Program-made: the position numbers and the translations under genes
The notes under the pieces: generated by a model
What the model saw: the letters and a program-made list of their open reading frames with translations, nothing else
Told to the model about the DNA's origin: nothing
Database searches by the model: none
Assembly: GCA_030668065.1 (NCBI GenBank)
Contig: DAOUUS010000016.1
Location: 1-13,833, forward strand
Length of the DNA: 13,833 nt
Source: Candidatus Methanophagales archaeon
Lineage (GTDB): Archaea > Halobacteriota > Syntropharchaeia > Alkanophagales > Methanospirareceae
Reading direction: 5' to 3'
Shown here: one piece after another, positions 6,090-11,370 of the stretch
How the letters are laid out: each line of letters starts with the position of its first letter
Position numbering within the stretch: position 1 is the stretch's first letter

Positions 6090-6141
6090 CCGCCACTAAA
6101 GATGAAACGCTTGTGCCTCTTCCGAAGGTGTGTCGTGGCGG
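6090..6141. repeat. 7-bp inverted repeat with a 38-nt loop
   Basis: CCGCCAC at 6090-6096 can pair with GTGGCGG at 6135-6141, followed by a purine-rich GAAAAGAGGGGG run. It lies between the DUF134 frame and the operon promoter. It may be a chance pairing or a weak end-of-transcript structure. Confidence 0.25.
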
Positions 6142-6196
6142 GAAAAGAGGGGGACAGGGGCGTGGTGGAGATTCTTTGGTTTCACGATAGTCTATA

Positions 6197-6227
6197 TTTA
6201 TATACTCATATGAATATATATTCATAT
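6197..6227 (+). promoter_or_regulatory. TATA box and perfect 20-bp palindromic operator of the NifX/ATPase operon
   Basis: TTTATATA (6197-6204) is a canonical archaeal TATA box. Three bases after it lies ATATGAATATATATTCATAT (6208-6227), a perfect palindrome reaching the expected transcript start (~6228). A protein bound there would block RNA polymerase or TFB contacts, the usual archaeal repression geometry. The core TGAATA-TA-TATTCA matches 5743-5756 in front of the DUF134 gene. A ~70-nt leader separates it from the first gene at 6301. Confidence 0.7.
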
Positions 6228-6300
6228 AAGGAAGAAAAAAATCGAAATCCATAGGGCGAAGGTGAAAGAGAAAGATGAAGATAAAAAGAGGTGATAAGAA

Positions 6301-6522
6301 ATGCCGAGAGGAAGAGGAATAGGATTTGGAAGAGGTTTTTGGTCAGGCTTTGGACCCGGAAGAGGTATGGGAAGGGGCAACCCTTATCCATTCTGCCGTA
6401 ATTTCCCGTGGCTCCCCCGAGGGTGGTGGACAGGAATATATGGACCAATAGCTCCAGCTTCAGGGGCGTACCCGATGCCATATTATGGCTATCCGTATTC
6501 ATACGGGGGGTGGATAAGATAA
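6301..6522 (+). CDS. Gly/Arg/aromatic-rich small protein of the NifX cluster
   Basis: 73 residues with an N-terminal half of GRG/GFG repeats (MPRGRGIGFGRGFWSGFG) and a C-terminal half rich in Tyr, Pro and Trp (GYPYSYGGW). About one residue in four is Gly; there is a single Cys, in NPYPFCRNFPWLPRGWW, which looks like the conserved core. Such low-complexity small proteins recur beside DUF134/NifX genes of archaea and anaerobic bacteria, related to DUF5320-type openings. Their function is unknown to me. GAGGTGAT 6 nt before the ATG is an almost complete anti-16S match. It is the first gene of the operon and stops 1 nt before the next ATG. Probably largely unstructured; an interaction or metal-assembly scaffold role is only a guess. 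Confidence 0.7.
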   Translation: MPRGRGIGFGRGFWSGFGPGRGMGRGNPYPFCRNFPWLPRGWWTGIYGPIAPASGAYPMPYYGYPYSYGGWIR

Positions 6523-6523
6523 A

Positions 6524-6700
6524 ATGAGTGGTATGGGTAGAGGAGGAGGTCAAGGGCGAGGAAGAATGGGTGGCAGCGGATTGGGTATCGGTGGAGAATG
6601 CAGATGCCCAAATTGTGGATATACAATGCCACACCAAGCTGGTGTGCCATGCAATCAGCAGACATGCTCAAAATGCGGGTCTAAAATGACAAGGCCCTGA
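6524..6700 (+). CDS. small Gly-rich zinc-ribbon-like protein
   Basis: 58 residues: a Gly/Arg/Met-rich N-terminus (MSGMGRGGGQGRGRMGG) followed by a compact cysteine domain, ECRCPNCGYTMPHQAGVPCN, then TCSKCGSKMTRP. Cysteines at 26, 28, 31, 43, 49 and 52 form a C-P-x-C-G-Y and C-x-K-C-G-x-x-M pair, a rubredoxin/zinc-ribbon-like knuckle that binds Zn or Fe. The pattern C-P-x-C-G-Y-x-x-P-H-x-x-G-x-P-C is a known signature of small proteins that travel with NifX-family genes. It begins one base after the previous stop, with GGGGTGGAT as ribosome site inside the end of that gene. Too short for many gene callers, but coding by motif, spacing and ribosome site. Exact role unknown. Confidence 0.82.
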   Translation: MSGMGRGGGQGRGRMGGSGLGIGGECRCPNCGYTMPHQAGVPCNQQTCSKCGSKMTRP

Positions 6701-6715
6701 GGCAGTTTTGATCAG

Positions 6716-6732
6716 ACTTTTTGCTAAAAAGT
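6716..6732 (+). terminator. short AT-rich hairpin between small genes
   Basis: ACTTTTT (6716-6722) pairs with AAAAAGT (6726-6732) around a 3-nt loop, followed by TTGTTT. It sits 16 nt after the stop at 6700. It could attenuate transcription after the two small genes, but the AT stem is weak. Confidence 0.3.
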
Positions 6733-6757
6733 TTGTTTAGGAGGCGATAAGAAAAAA

Positions 6758-7075
6758 ATGGGTGGAAATAGAAGGAGAAACATGTATTATATGACGGGTG
6801 TGCCGGGCTGGATGAGGTTTGGATACTCTCCTGGCTGGGTAGGTAGAAGTCCAACAGGAATGCCGCCAGGTGCACAATATCTCAGTCAAACGGGACAGAT
6901 GCCGCAGTTTGCTTCCTGGATACAGCAGCAAGCACCAGCAGTTGCGCCGGTTGCACCAATGGGCATGCCAGCAATGCCGAAAGAGCAGGAGATTTCTATG
7001 CTCGAATCGCAGGCGCAGATGCTTGGGGACCAGTTAGAGCAGCTAAAGAAGAGATTGGAAGAACTGAGAAAGTAA
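6758..7075 (+). CDS. DUF5320-like protein with C-terminal coiled coil
   Basis: 105 residues. The first 35 are rich in Gly, Arg, Tyr and Met (MYYMTGVPGWMRFGYSPGWV), the middle is a Pro/Ala/Gln linker (QQQAPAVAPVAPMGMPAMP), and the end, from about residue 76, is a heptad coiled coil: EISMLESQAQMLGDQLEQLK then KRLEELRK. This layout of a glycine-aromatic head and leucine coiled-coil tail is that of DUF5320 proteins, found beside NifX, MinD-type ATPase and DUF134 genes; function unknown. AGGAGGCGAT lies 10-13 nt before the ATG, rather far but usable. It follows a short hairpin, so it may be partly uncoupled from the two genes before it. Likely oligomerises through the tail. Confidence 0.75.
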   Translation: MGGNRRRNMYYMTGVPGWMRFGYSPGWVGRSPTGMPPGAQYLSQTGQMPQFASWIQQQAPAVAPVAPMGMPAMPKEQEISMLESQAQMLGDQLEQLKKRLEELRK

Positions 7076-7114
7076 AGAGTGGAAAGGGGCAATTAGAAGT
7101 AGGAGGAGAAGAAA

Positions 7115-7183
7115 ATGGGTAAATGCGAACTGTGTGGAAAAGTGAGAACATTTAGCCCTTTCTTTCTCCTTATTCTTTTTTAG
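7115..7183 (+). CDS. 22-residue CxxC mini-ORF in frame ahead of the ferredoxin
   Basis: ATG 7115 follows AGGAGGAGAAGAAA, one of the best ribosome sites in the window. It encodes MGKCELCGKVRTFSPFFLLI plus LF and stops at TAG 7181-7183. The start M-x-K-C-x-x-C-G-K is that of a small zinc-knuckle protein, but the rest dissolves into a pyrimidine tract (7157-7180). The ferredoxin ATG (7190) is in the same frame, 6 nt past the stop, and has no ribosome site of its own. So this is either a truncated small gene or a translated leader controlling the ferredoxin. Confidence 0.45.
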   Translation: MGKCELCGKVRTFSPFFLLILF

Positions 7184-7189
7184 TGTGCT

Positions 7190-7501
7190 ATGCAACAATC
7201 CACACCATTATTAGCCTGGAAGGCTTTTGTTAACGAAAACATTTGTGTAGGGTGTGGAAAATGCACAGGGGTTTGCTGGACAGGTGCAATTGGAATTGTG
7301 AATAAAAAAGCAGTAGTGGATTTTAGCAGGTGTATATGTTGCACTGCTTGTGTACGGGCTTGTCCAAAAGGTGCCATCCAAATAGCCCCTTATCCATATC
7401 CGATTTTGCACAGAGATCAAGTACTGGAGAGGATAAAGACACAATTAAATGTCGTAAGGTACAAAGTTGAAGAGTTGGAAAGAAGTATCGAAGAGATATA
7501 A
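7190..7501 (+). CDS. 2x[4Fe-4S] ferredoxin with C-terminal coiled coil
   Basis: 103 residues. Two cluster motifs: C19-V-G-C22-G-K-C25-T-G-V-C29 and C48-I-C-C51-T-A-C54-V-R-A-C58-P, each C-x2-C-x2-C-x3-C, so two [4Fe-4S] centres in the bacterial-type ferredoxin fold; an extra Cys50 sits inside the second motif. Residues 75-103 form a helix with heptad spacing (RIKTQLNVVRYKVEELERSI), unusual for a simple ferredoxin and suggesting docking to a partner. It lies between the DUF5320 and NifX genes and probably supplies electrons or clusters within this module. The ATG at 7190 has no ribosome site; initiation may depend on the 22-codon ORF just upstream. Confidence 0.88.
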   Translation: MQQSTPLLAWKAFVNENICVGCGKCTGVCWTGAIGIVNKKAVVDFSRCICCTACVRACPKGAIQIAPYPYPILHRDQVLERIKTQLNVVRYKVEELERSIEEI

Positions 7502-7551
7502 TTGTGTAAATAAAACTAAAAAGAGGAATAAAAAGGAGAGGATGTGAACGT

Positions 7552-7911
7552 ATGAAACTATGCATTCCCACATTGGGCAGTGGGGGATTAGATGATGTTG
7601 TGAGCGAGCATTTTGGAAGAGCGCCAACGTTTACTGTTGTGGATATGGTGAGTAACAAGGTGGAAATTGTGCAGAACACAGGTGAACATTTTGGTGGTGT
7701 AGGTAATACACCGGATCTCGTAGCAGGTGCGGGTGCAGAGATAATGCTCTGTTCCGGATTAGGCCCTCGTGCAATCAGCATGTTTGAACAGTTGGGGATA
7801 GAGGTGTATGTAGGCGCAAGTGGTACGGTGAGCGAAGTAATAAGCGCTTTTCAGGCAGGAAGACTCAACGAAGCTAGTGATGCCAATGCGTGTAAAATGC
7901 ACCGACATTAA
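7552..7911 (+). CDS. NifX/NifB C-domain family (dinitrogenase Fe-Mo cofactor binding domain) protein
   Basis: 119 residues covering one NifX-like domain (PF02579 type). MKLCIPTLGSGGLDDVVSEH is the first strand and loop, followed by FGRAPTFTVVD (F-G-R/H-A-x-x-F block of the family), then NTGEHFGGVGNTPDLVAGAG, CSGLGPRAISMFEQLGIEVY and a His/Cys-bearing tail, ACKMHRH. In nitrogen fixers such domains carry Fe-Mo cofactor precursors; in organisms without nif they are small proteins of unknown cargo, commonly next to MinD-type ATPases as here. No nifH/D/K is present in the window. The GGAGAGGATGTGA site lies just before the ATG. The stop overlaps the first possible ATG of the next gene (TAATG), so they are coupled. 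Confidence 0.88.
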   Translation: MKLCIPTLGSGGLDDVVSEHFGRAPTFTVVDMVSNKVEIVQNTGEHFGGVGNTPDLVAGAGAEIMLCSGLGPRAISMFEQLGIEVYVGASGTVSEVISAFQAGRLNEASDANACKMHRH

Positions 7912-7943
7912 TGGAGCGCGCAATGCAACAAAACGGTGAACGT

Positions 7944-8786
7944 ATGATTATTGCGGTAGCAAGCGGCAAAGGCGGTACGGGAAAGACAACCGTAGCGGTT
8001 AATCTTGCTCTGTCACTTTCGAACGTACAATTAATGGATTGCGATGTCGAAGAGCCAAATGCACACCTTTTTCTTAATCCTGTGATCGAGGAGATAAAGC
8101 CGGCGTGTACGCTGGTGCCAAAGGTCAATTACGATTTGTGTGATTACTGTGGTAAGTGTGCTGCGGCGTGTGAATACAACGCTCTTGTTGTTGTGCTCCA
8201 AAAAGAAGTTATGGTGTTTCCGGAACTTTGCCACGGCTGTGGGTTATGCTCCCTGGTATGCCCGCAGGATGCGATCAGCGAGGAACCGAGGGAGATCGGC
8301 GTTATAAAAACAGGAAAAAGCGGTGACGGCAACATTGACCTCGTGTACGGGGTGTTGAATATCGGGGAGATAATGGCAACACCGCTGATCGACCAGGTAA
8401 AAGCGGACCTTGATCCGGAAAAGACAGTGATTATTGATGTCTCGCCGGGAACGGCATGCCCGGTGATTGCAGCCGTGCAAGGCAGCGATTACTGCATTCT
8501 TGTGACTGAGCCCACACCGTTTGGGCTCTACGATTTGAGACTTGCGGTTGAGGTGCTCAGAGTGCTTAAGATACCGTTTGGCATGGTTATAAATAGAGCA
8601 GGGATTGGGGATCGAAAGGTGTATGAGTACTGCGAGAAGGAACGGATTCCGATTTTGCTTGAGATTCCGCATGACACGCGGATTGCACGGTACTATTCCG
8701 AGGGCGTGCCCTTTGTGAAGGCGATGCCGGAGTGGAAGGAGCAATTTGCAGGGATAATGAAGAGGATTGAGGAGAAGGAGCAATGA
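7944..8786 (+). CDS. MinD/Mrp-type P-loop ATPase with inserted 2x[4Fe-4S] domain, first copy
   Basis: 280 residues from ATG 7944 (GGTGA 5 nt upstream; family-like start MIIAVASGKGGTGKTT). An alternative ATG at 7911, overlapping the NifX stop, would add 11 residues. Residues 8-15 are the deviant Walker A G-K-G-G-T-G-K-T of MinD/ParA/NifH ATPases; D-C-D-V-E-E-P-N at 32-39 is the switch I region. A ferredoxin insert follows, with cysteines 66, 69, 72, 76 and 96, 99, 102, 106. IIDVSPGTACPVIAA is the Walker B/switch II segment. This is the family often annotated as 4Fe-4S-binding P-loop ATPase near NifX genes; ATP-driven handling of a metal or Fe-S cofactor is the usual proposal. It overlaps the second copy by 4 nt (ATGA). 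Confidence 0.9.
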   Translation: MIIAVASGKGGTGKTTVAVNLALSLSNVQLMDCDVEEPNAHLFLNPVIEEIKPACTLVPKVNYDLCDYCGKCAAACEYNALVVVLQKEVMVFPELCHGCGLCSLVCPQDAISEEPREIGVIKTGKSGDGNIDLVYGVLNIGEIMATPLIDQVKADLDPEKTVIIDVSPGTACPVIAAVQGSDYCILVTEPTPFGLYDLRLAVEVLRVLKIPFGMVINRAGIGDRKVYEYCEKERIPILLEIPHDTRIARYYSEGVPFVKAMPEWKEQFAGIMKRIEEKEQ

Positions 8787-9643
8787 GACAACTAACGGTT
8801 ATTAGTGGAAAAGGAGGCACAGGGAAGACAACCCTTGTAGGCTCGTTCGCAGCCCTCGCAGAGAACAAAGTCATCGCAGACTGCGATGTGGACGCACCAG
8901 ACCTCCATCTACTGGTGCATCCGGAAATAGTAACAAAGCAGGAGTTTAAAGGCGTGAAAGTTGCTGTTATAGACAAAACGCTATGTACCGAGTGCGGAAC
9001 GTGCGAAGAAACATGTAGATTCAACGCTATCGCTTTGACCGAAGAATCTGGTTATGCAGTCAATCCCGCACGTTGTGAGGGCTGTGGCGCTTGTGTGTTT
9101 ACGTGTCCGCAGGAAGCAGTTACGCTGAAAGAACGGGTCTCGGGGTATGCCTTTATATCAAAGACTAACTATGGCCCAATGGTGCATGCGCAGCTTAATA
9201 TCGCGGAAGAGGCATCCGGGAAACTGGTCACGGTTGTTAGGAACAATGCACAGCAGGTTGCAGAAAAAGAAAGTTGTGAACTCATACTGATTGACGGATC
9301 GCCGGGCATCGGCTGCCCGGTAATTGCATCATTGACTGGCGTGGACCTCGCACTTATCGTTACCGAGCCCACGATGTCCGGACTGCATGACCTCGAACGA
9401 ATCATGGATGTGACCAGACATTTCGGGGTTGCTTCAGCCGTCTGCATTAACAAATACGATATTAATGAAGAGAACAGCGCGAGGATTACCGAGTTTTGCC
9501 GGCAGCGAGGAGTGGAAGTTGTTGGAAACATCCCTTACGATGCGGTGGTCACCGAGGCAATGGTTGCGGGCAAGCCAGTGGTTGAATTCTCGGAAGGGGT
9601 GGTATCGAATGCGATAAGAGATGTGTGGGATAGTATAAAATGA
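8783..9643 (+). CDS. MinD/Mrp-type P-loop ATPase with inserted 2x[4Fe-4S] domain, second copy
   Basis: 286 residues, parallel in layout to the preceding gene. MRQLTVISGKGGTGKTTLVG holds the deviant Walker A (9-16). DCDVDAPDLHLL follows (33-44). The ferredoxin insert has cysteines 68, 71, 74, 78 and 98, 101, 104, 108. The switch II segment is LILIDGSPGIGCPVIASLTG. The two copies differ well beyond these motifs, so this is an old duplication, and the pair probably acts as a heterodimer (MinD-type ATPases dimerise across the nucleotide). The ATGA overlap with both the first copy and the radical SAM gene, plus GGAGAAGGAG before the start, indicates tight translational coupling in one operon. The cargo is unknown. 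Confidence 0.9.
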   Translation: MRQLTVISGKGGTGKTTLVGSFAALAENKVIADCDVDAPDLHLLVHPEIVTKQEFKGVKVAVIDKTLCTECGTCEETCRFNAIALTEESGYAVNPARCEGCGACVFTCPQEAVTLKERVSGYAFISKTNYGPMVHAQLNIAEEASGKLVTVVRNNAQQVAEKESCELILIDGSPGIGCPVIASLTGVDLALIVTEPTMSGLHDLERIMDVTRHFGVASAVCINKYDINEENSARITEFCRQRGVEVVGNIPYDAVVTEAMVAGKPVVEFSEGVVSNAIRDVWDSIK

Positions 9644-10611
9644 GAATGGTCTATGGACCGGTTCCATCACGGCGTCTTGGTCGCTCTTTAGGCGTTAACA
9701 CAATTCCATTCAAAACCTGTAACTATTCCTGTGTGTACTGCCAGCTTGGTAGGACAACGCACATGACAAATCAGCGTAAAGACTTCTTCCCTCCAGAAGA
9801 GTTGCTGAACGAGATCAAAAGGGTAATAGAAGTAGAAAGCAGCCGTGGTGAAATAGATTTTGTGACCTTCGTAGGCGAAGGGGAACCGACTTTATGTAAA
9901 AGCATTGGCTGGCTAATCCGCAAGACCAAAGAAATAGCCGATATACCCATAGCCGTTGATACAAACGGTTCGCTTCTTTACAGAGAAGATGTAAGAAACG
10001 ACCTTTCGCAAGCAGACGTTGTTATGCCATCGCTTGACGCAGGCACTGCTGAAACATTCAGAAAGATAAACAGACCGCATCATGGGATTGATTTTGAAGC
10101 GGTTGTCAAGGGCATGGAAAAGTTCAGGCAAGAATATAACGGAGAGATATGGGTAGAAGTCATGCTGGTAAAGGGGCTCAATGACTCAGAAGAGGAATTA
10201 GAAGCGATAAAAAGCAGGCTTAGCCCCTTAGAGCCCAACCGAACGTATATAAATGTCCCGATAAGACCGCCAGCGGCACCGTGGGCTGTGCCTCCTGATA
10301 AAGAGAGCATCGCATTAGCACATGCGATTCTCGGTGATGCTAATGTAGTGGATATTACCGCAGAGGAGACGGGAGAATTTTCCACTGATGGATTCACAAA
10401 CCCCGAAGATGCAATAATAGCAATAATAAAGCGGCATCCAATGAGGGAGGAGCAGGTTATAGAAACGTTAAAGAAATTTGAGGTAGAGGAAAGAGGTGCT
10501 CGCGACAGCTTAACGATGCTGGAGGAAAGCGGGAAAATAAAGAAGGTTAAATACCGGGAGAAAGTCTTCTGGCTTACTGAGGAGGTAAAGAGAGGTAAAG
10601 AGTATGAATAA
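9640..10611 (+). CDS. radical SAM protein (COG0731 type) with C-terminal winged helix
   Basis: 323 residues. The start MRMVYGPVPSRRLGRSLGVN is the COG0731 hallmark. C27-N-Y-S-C31-V-Y-C34 is the CxxxCxxC site for the SAM-binding [4Fe-4S] cluster, and VGEGEPTL (~79-86) corresponds to the GGE-type SAM amine-binding motif. The last ~65 residues (from ~NPEDAIIAIIKRHPMREEQV) look like a winged helix, ending LEESGKIKKVKYREKVFWLT. Proteins of this group are labelled wyosine-related or general Fe-S oxidoreductases; the substrate is unknown. It closes the operon, overlapping the ATPase by 4 nt, with a terminator-like hairpin 6 nt after its stop. Radical SAM plus NifX plus ATPases resembles the logic of cofactor assembly (NifB/NifX/NifH-like), by analogy only. 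Confidence 0.88.
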   Translation: MRMVYGPVPSRRLGRSLGVNTIPFKTCNYSCVYCQLGRTTHMTNQRKDFFPPEELLNEIKRVIEVESSRGEIDFVTFVGEGEPTLCKSIGWLIRKTKEIADIPIAVDTNGSLLYREDVRNDLSQADVVMPSLDAGTAETFRKINRPHHGIDFEAVVKGMEKFRQEYNGEIWVEVMLVKGLNDSEEELEAIKSRLSPLEPNRTYINVPIRPPAAPWAVPPDKESIALAHAILGDANVVDITAEETGEFSTDGFTNPEDAIIAIIKRHPMREEQVIETLKKFEVEERGARDSLTMLEESGKIKKVKYREKVFWLTEEVKRGKEYE

Positions 10612-10615
10612 TCCA

Positions 10616-10643
10616 AAAAAGGGGAGATTTTTTCCCTTTACTT
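10616..10643 (+). terminator. hairpin terminator between convergent units
   Basis: AAAGGG (10618-10623) pairs with CCCTTT (10634-10639), extended inward by G-T and A-T pairs over a T-rich loop. A pyrimidine-rich ACTTCTCTATTTT follows. It lies between the stop of the radical SAM gene (10611) and the tail of the minus-strand surface-protein gene (10651), so it probably serves both strands. Confidence 0.6.
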
Positions 10644-10650
10644 CTCTATT

Positions 10651-11181
10651 TTAGTTTTCCAACCTTATCGCGGGTATCCAATCTGTATATATTTTCCCGT
10701 TTGCATCCACGAACGAGGTGCAAGTAATAGTTCCTCCTGTTACTTTTTTGCGGGATTCATGTATTATCTGCGGATAGGAGCCTGTTTTTATGACGTAGCG
10801 GTATTCATAACCTTCCCACAGCGTGACAGATGGAGTAATTGTTAGGTTGTGGTAGTCGCCCTGGTATCCGTTCCAAGTGCCGTTTGCTATCAGAACGCCG
10901 TTTTCATACAATTCGATGGACTCGGTGTGTCCACCAGTTCCTGCGCAGGGATAGGTGTACATTGGTGGACGGTCATCGTCTGGTTCAGCGTGATCGTCCC
11001 TGTGTGTGTTCCGCGGATGCTCGGGTAGGTGCCTTGCACCGGTGTCGAAGACTGAAGGTGCAGATGCCAGCACCATGTTGGGGGATGGACGTATCGCATC
11101 TTGAACCGCCCGCTCTAATAAACCGTGTGGGAATTCTGAGCGGTCCCACCACGTGGCGTTGCGGTTGAAATTCGTCTGTTC
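10651..11181 (-). pseudogene. C-terminal part of a secreted surface protein, with frameshifts
   Basis: The minus strand reads NATWWDRSEFPHGLLERAVQ, then PNMVLASAPSVFDTG in one frame, TYPSIRGTHTGTITLNQTMT in a second, and MYTYPCAGTGGHTESIELYE through YTDWIPAIRLEN and stop back in the first. The parts are clearly one domain: P-S-I-x-G-T-H-x-G-T-I...Y-P-C-x-G-T-G-G-H-T-E...W-N-G-Y-x-G-D...I-K-T-G-S-Y-P-Q-I, a beta-rich block I know from archaeal extracellular proteins, often at the end of NosD-like or cell-surface proteins. Breaks lie near 11040 (in ACACCGGTGCAAGG) and near 10962 (CACCAATGTACAC, one base short). No N-terminus or signal peptide remains. It is separated from the NosD-like gene by a short uncertain ORF. 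Confidence 0.6.
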
Positions 11182-11364
11182 TCAAATGTCTACATCCGAA
11201 GTAGTCGGCACGAGATTTGAATGAACAATGTCTTCAAAACGATACCAACACCACGTGGCGTGACAATCTCTGATGTCATTTATGTTAGTCGTGGTGTTGT
11301 GCATCCAACTGACCATTACAAAAAAGAGAGAGAAAAGAGAAGTGCCACTGGCACCTATCATCAC
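11182..11364 (-). other. doubtful 60-codon ORF between two surface-protein remnants
   Basis: It opens at ATG 11362-11364, four codons after the NosD-like stop, with no ribosome site except the GAAGT repeats. It starts with a hydrophobic stretch (ASGTSLFSLFFVMVSW) and ends TTSDVDI. A segment CHATWCWYRFED resembles NATWWDR in the next remnant; both lie over a 13-nt repeat (CACCACGTGGCGT on plus, 11147-11159 and 11249-11261, same frame, 102 nt apart). This suggests it is the left part of the same broken surface protein, not a separate gene. Confidence 0.3.
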
Positions 11365-11370
11365 TTCACT

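Noticed and set aside
7323..7781. 152-codon minus-strand ORF
   Set aside because: Antisense to the ferredoxin and NifX genes, Ser/Leu/Phe-rich shadow without motifs.
8244..8783. 179-codon minus-strand ORF
   Set aside because: Shadow of the first ATPase, whose Walker and cysteine motifs are clear on the plus strand.
7552..10611. Nitrogen-fixation (nif) operon
   Set aside because: Only a NifX-like domain and general ATPases are present; no nifH, nifD, nifK, nifE or nifN in view.
10080..10616. 178-codon minus-strand ORF
   Set aside because: Shadow of the radical SAM gene; serine-rich reverse-frame artefact.
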